Part shown: one piece after another, positions 6,342 to 9,159 of the stretch
How positions within the stretch are numbered: position 1 is the first letter of the stretch
How the letters are laid out: the number at the start of each line of letters is the position of its first letter
Translations under genes and position numbers: made by a program
Notes under the pieces: generated by a model
What the model was told of the DNA's origin: nothing
Database searches by the model: none
Seen by the model: only the letters and a program-made list of their open reading frames with translations
Assembly (NCBI GenBank): GCA_905479515.1
Contig: CAJQMX010000234.1
Location: 1 to 9,159, forward strand
Reading direction: 5' to 3'
DNA from: an uncultured Parasphingopyxis sp.
GTDB taxonomy: Bacteria > Pseudomonadota > Alphaproteobacteria > Sphingomonadales > Sphingomonadaceae
Length of the DNA stretch: 9,159 nucleotides

Positions 6342-6920
6342 ATGCCGTTAGACGATCTTCTCTCCTCCGTTCGCAGTTGCCGCCTATGTGCAGGCGCCAT
6401 CCCCGATCCCATCCGCCCCGTCCTGCAAGCGCATGCGTCAGCACGCGTTCTGATTGCAGGACAAGCCCCCGGAAGAAAGGTGCAGGCGAGCGGGATAGCC
6501 TTTGACGATGCCAGCGGGGAGCGGTTGCGGGAGTGGATGGGAGTGGACAGCGAGACCTTCTATGATCCCACTCAGATCGCCATCCTGCCAATGGCCTTTT
6601 GTTACCCGGGCAAGGGAAAATCCGGAGACCTTCCCCCGCCTCCCATCTGCGCGGAAACCTGGCGAAAAAAACTGGTTGGACAGCTTAGGGAGATTCGCCT
6701 GACCCTGGTGATCGGGCACTATGCAATGGGCTGGCACCTCGATACGCCGCACCGGACGCTGACGGATACGGTTCGGCATTGGCGGGACATCGATAGCGCC
6801 GTGATCCCGCTGCCTCACCCCAGTCCGCGCAACAATATCTGGCTTTCGAGAAACCCGTGGTTCGGCGAATATCTGCTTCCGGCTCTGCGCGAAAGGGTCG
6901 CAACGGCGCTCAGCGACTGA
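6342..6920 (+). CDS. Uracil-DNA glycosylase superfamily protein (small, cysteine-bearing)
   Basis: Members of this superfamily excise uracil or related damaged bases from DNA in base-excision repair. The 192-residue product has the two active-site loops in the expected places: GQAPG (40-44) and HPSPRNN (159-165). The second loop resembles SMUG1 (HPSPRN). The first resembles family 4 (GEAPG), but with Gln in place of Glu and no acid in the loop. Four cysteines (C13, C16, C87, C103) give CX2C...CX15C, the kind of arrangement that binds the 4Fe-4S cluster of family 4 enzymes. The segment GIAFDDASGERLREWMGVD (51-69) corresponds to the GxPFxGxSGxLL region. ATG at 6342 is preceded by a weak AAAGAG at 8 nt. 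It is divergent from rpsL. Membership of the superfamily is fairly sure; substrate and activity are not. Confidence 0.8.
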   Translation: MPLDDLLSSVRSCRLCAGAIPDPIRPVLQAHASARVLIAGQAPGRKVQASGIAFDDASGERLREWMGVDSETFYDPTQIAILPMAFCYPGKGKSGDLPPPPICAETWRKKLVGQLREIRLTLVIGHYAMGWHLDTPHRTLTDTVRHWRDIDSAVIPLPHPSPRNNIWLSRNPWFGEYLLPALRERVATALSD

Positions 6921-6972
6921 TCGCGGAAAACCCTGTTCCCCTTCGATTTATTCTGCCATCACCGCGCCTCCA

Positions 6973-8355
6973 ATGCCTGATATATATGACCCGAAACGGC
7001 ACTTCCGACTTGAGATGAACCGACTAGCCCTTCCGATCACCCTCGCCATTGTCGCCATCGGTGTATTGCTGATGGCGCAGATCATCGGCGGGCCATTTCC
7101 GACCCATGCCATCGCCGAAGGGATTTCGGTGACGCTGGCCCCTGCGGATGAAAGTGTGACCGAATCCGACGGGGACATCATCAACCTCAACAGTCGCTCC
7201 GGCCTGATCGATTATAACGAAATCGAACGCCGGATAGACGCGCTGATGGAAGAGGATACGATGATCGGGCTTTCGGTCGCGATCATGGAAAATGGTGAGA
7301 TCACATTTGCACGCGGCTATGGCGAAACCTTGTATGGCAGCGGCGAAGAGGTAACGGTCGACACTGTTTTCCGCTGGGCCTCCCTTTCAAAGGGTGTCGC
7401 CTCGACAATGATCGCGCTGCTCGCCGAGGATGGCGCACTCGACCTTGATGCGCCGGTTTCGCGGTTCGCGCCTTCGTTGCGGCTCCCGGCTTCCGGCCAG
7501 ATGCGCATCACGGTCGCCAATCTTCTGTCTCACCGCCTCGGCATTGAACGCAACGCGCTCGATAACCGGCTTGAGGCCGACGAAGACCCGTTTGTCCTGC
7601 GCACAGCGCTGGCCAGCCAGCCAACCGTCTGCCCGCCCGGCACCTGTCATCGCTATCAGAATGTCGGTTTTGACGCAGCCAGCGAGATTATCGAAGGCAT
7701 TACCGGGGAAAGCTATGAAGCGGCCGTGCAACGCCGCCTGCTTCAGCCGCTGGGCATGCGCACGGCCAGCATATCGCGGCGCGGTTTGTTCGACAGTCAG
7801 AGCTGGGCACGGAGCCACCGCGGCGAAGGCATAGAGGTTCCGGTCGTCGAACCTTATTACCGGATACCAGCTGCGGGCGGCATGAACGGATCAATCCTCG
7901 ATCTTGCCCGCTGGATGCAGGTGCAGGTCAATGCTGCCCCAGACATCGTTTCTCCCGGGATACTCGCCATAACGCACAGCCCTGTTGTCCGCACAGAACG
8001 CGAAGACCGGCGCAACCGGCGCTACGCGGAGAGAATATCCAACACCCGCTATGCACTGGGCTGGCGTGTCTATGACTATGCCGGCCATACCGTCATCGCC
8101 CATCGCGGCGCGGTGCGCGGCTATCGCGCGATGATCATGGTCGATCCCGCCCTGCGGACCGGTGTGGTTGTGCTCTGGAATTCCGGCAATGGCCGCCCCT
8201 TCGGCATCCCAATGGATGTTTTCGATCAGCTCTATGGTTTGCCTGATGCCAACTGGATCGATCCCGAAGCGAATGTGCCTGAAGCAGCTGAAGCGGCGCC
8301 AACGGCGGATGTGATGATCGCTGGCCGGCGGCGGCCCGGAGACAGTTCCCGTTAA
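6973..8355 (+). CDS. Exported or membrane-anchored serine hydrolase, class C beta-lactamase / DD-peptidase fold
   Basis: The catalytic motifs of this fold are all present: SLSK (137-140, nucleophile S137, general base K140), YQN (228-230) and HRG (377-379) in place of KTG. The LLSHRLGI block (184-191) replaces the usual LLSHTSGL. A hydrophobic segment at about 18-39 follows a basic N-terminus. An AIA (46-48) could be a signal peptidase site, so the domain lies in the periplasm, either free or anchored. Two cysteines (C220, C225) flank a CPPGTC turn three residues before the catalytic Tyr and may form a disulfide. The tail after about 430 is Ala/Pro-rich. Family members include esterases, DD-peptidases and D-aminopeptidases; true beta-lactamase activity is not implied. 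The start is uncertain: ATG at 7015 (residue 15) is an alternative, and neither start has a strong Shine-Dalgarno. It lies 52 nt after the glycosylase-like gene. Confidence 0.88.
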   Translation: MPDIYDPKRHFRLEMNRLALPITLAIVAIGVLLMAQIIGGPFPTHAIAEGISVTLAPADESVTESDGDIINLNSRSGLIDYNEIERRIDALMEEDTMIGLSVAIMENGEITFARGYGETLYGSGEEVTVDTVFRWASLSKGVASTMIALLAEDGALDLDAPVSRFAPSLRLPASGQMRITVANLLSHRLGIERNALDNRLEADEDPFVLRTALASQPTVCPPGTCHRYQNVGFDAASEIIEGITGESYEAAVQRRLLQPLGMRTASISRRGLFDSQSWARSHRGEGIEVPVVEPYYRIPAAGGMNGSILDLARWMQVQVNAAPDIVSPGILAITHSPVVRTEREDRRNRRYAERISNTRYALGWRVYDYAGHTVIAHRGAVRGYRAMIMVDPALRTGVVVLWNSGNGRPFGIPMDVFDQLYGLPDANWIDPEANVPEAAEAAPTADVMIAGRRRPGDSSR

Positions 8356-8382
8356 GATCGGGGTCTCTAATACGCTCCGCCT

Positions 8383-9159
8383 ATGCGCCGCACACCACTC
8401 GCCCTGCTGTTCCTCCTCAGCCTTACCATGCTCGCCGCCCAATCGGGCTGTGCGCATTTTGCGCGTGAGCAGCTCTACGCGCCGCCGGTCGGCCCAATTG
8501 CCATGCCGGAATGGGACGGGGCGGCACCCGAGCGCGTTTCCGTCACGACCGAGGACGGGCCCGATCTTGCCGGCCTTTATTGGCCTGCGACCAATGGCAA
8601 TCAGGACATAATCCTCGTCCTACATGGCAGGCGCGACAATGCAGGGCGGATGGCGGGCTATGTCCAGCGGATCGCAGCCAGTGGACGCGGCGTGCTTGTC
8701 GCCTCCTATCGGGGGTTCAATGACAATCCGGGTTCACCGACCGAGGCCGGTCTGGTGGCGGACGCACAGGCCTTTTACCGGTTCGCCCGCGACCAGGCGG
8801 GCAGCGAAGGTGACATCTATGTGTTTGGCCATTCGCTTGGCGGCGCGGTGGCGATCCAGCTTGCCGCGCGGGAGACGCTGGCCGGTGTCGTCACTCTGGG
8901 CACTTTCAGCGATCTTGAAAGGGCGGCGCCTTTTTTCAGCGAGATTTTCATTCCGGATAGCTGGACGAGCATTGTCGCACTGAGCCAGGTCGCAGAGCCG
9001 ATCCTGTTTATCCATGGCGCAGACGACGATTATGTGACGCCTGCCAATTCCCAGCGTCTCTATGCAACCGCATGCTCACTCGCCGCACTCGCGATTATCA
9101 ATGGCGTTCGGCATCGGCCAAATATTCGGTTGGTCGAACCGTTGTTGATCGGCTGGATC
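8383..9159 (+). CDS. Exported alpha/beta hydrolase, possible lipoprotein (runs off the right edge)
   Basis: This frame is open from ATG at 8383 to the last base (259 codons), so the C-terminus is missing. A signal peptide covers about residues 1-22 (basic MRR, then a Leu-rich core). It ends QSGC at 20-23, a poor lipobox because -3 is Gln, so lipidation of C23 is possible but unsure. The hydrolase fold is shown by LVLHGRRDN (oxyanion region, 79-86), the nucleophile elbow GHSLGG (149-154, Ser151) and HGADDDYVTP (211-220) with the likely catalytic acid D215. H244 in the following segment is the likely catalytic His. The architecture is like that of bacterial BEM46/dienelactone-hydrolase-type proteins; the substrate is unknown. 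It begins 27 nt after the serine hydrolase stop, probably in the same transcript. The Shine-Dalgarno is weak. Confidence 0.85.
   Translation, partial: MRRTPLALLFLLSLTMLAAQSGCAHFAREQLYAPPVGPIAMPEWDGAAPERVSVTTEDGPDLAGLYWPATNGNQDIILVLHGRRDNAGRMAGYVQRIAASGRGVLVASYRGFNDNPGSPTEAGLVADAQAFYRFARDQAGSEGDIYVFGHSLGGAVAIQLAARETLAGVVTLGTFSDLERAAPFFSEIFIPDSWTSIVALSQVAEPILFIHGADDDYVTPANSQRLYATACSLAALAIINGVRHRPNIRLVEPLLIGWI

Noticed and set aside
6973..8355. Calling the serine hydrolase an AmpC beta-lactamase resistance gene
   Set aside because: The three-motif fold is shared with many esterases and peptidases, the KTG motif is HRG, and there is no ampR neighbour.
7891..8457. 188-codon minus-strand open frame
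   Set aside because: It is antisense to the serine hydrolase and overlaps the start of the alpha/beta hydrolase. Both plus-strand genes have clear catalytic motifs and this frame has none.
1..9159. Mobile element, phage, CRISPR or toxin-antitoxin system
   Set aside because: No transposase, integrase, direct-repeat array, terminal inverted repeats or paired small toxin-antitoxin genes were seen.

Overview
The window is a stretch of alphaproteobacterial chromosome, most probably from a sphingomonad (Sphingomonadales). The reasons are the gene order rpsL-rpsG-fusA-tuf-rpsJ-rplC-rplD, the sphingomonad-like wording of S10, S12 and L3, a GC content that looks like high-50s to low-60s percent, and an S12 with Arg at position 88. 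The genus assignment is from memory of family sequences, not from a search.

Left two thirds (1-6276, all minus strand): the str operon is read right to left. A strong sigma70-type promoter (TTGACC, 17 nt, TATATC) at 6248-6276 starts a transcript with a leader of about 200 nt, followed by rpsL (S12), rpsG (S7), fusA (EF-G) and tuf (EF-Tu). The spacers between these four genes are only 23-51 nt. A 12-bp hairpin with a T-rich tail follows tuf and looks like a rho-independent terminator. The start of the S10 operon comes next: rpsJ (S10), an unusually long structured 188-190 nt spacer, rplC (L3, with an acidic Ala/Glu-rich tail) and rplD (L4, cut by the left edge of the window). All these products build or drive the ribosome: S12 and S7 are 30S proteins, S10 is a 30S protein and also the antitermination factor NusE, L3 and L4 are 50S proteins, and EF-G and EF-Tu are the elongation GTPases.

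The str leader (6038-6247) holds a 50-codon open reading frame with a good Shine-Dalgarno. It ends 20 nt before rpsL and is too short for usual ORF cut-offs. The same leader has two mutually exclusive stems. These are the least explained elements here.

Right third (6342-9159, plus strand): three accessory genes run divergently from the str operon. They encode a small uracil-DNA-glycosylase-superfamily protein, a membrane-anchored or exported serine hydrolase of the class C beta-lactamase/DD-peptidase fold, and an exported alpha/beta hydrolase that runs off the right edge. The minus-strand -10 box overlaps a plus-strand TATAAC, so a bidirectional promoter could drive both sides.

I found no tRNA, rRNA, CRISPR array, insertion sequence or phage gene. 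The window is mainly a conserved housekeeping locus. The points worth following are regulatory (leader ORF, alternative stems, structured spacers, bidirectional promoter) plus the S12 Arg88 and the unusual glycosylase motifs.
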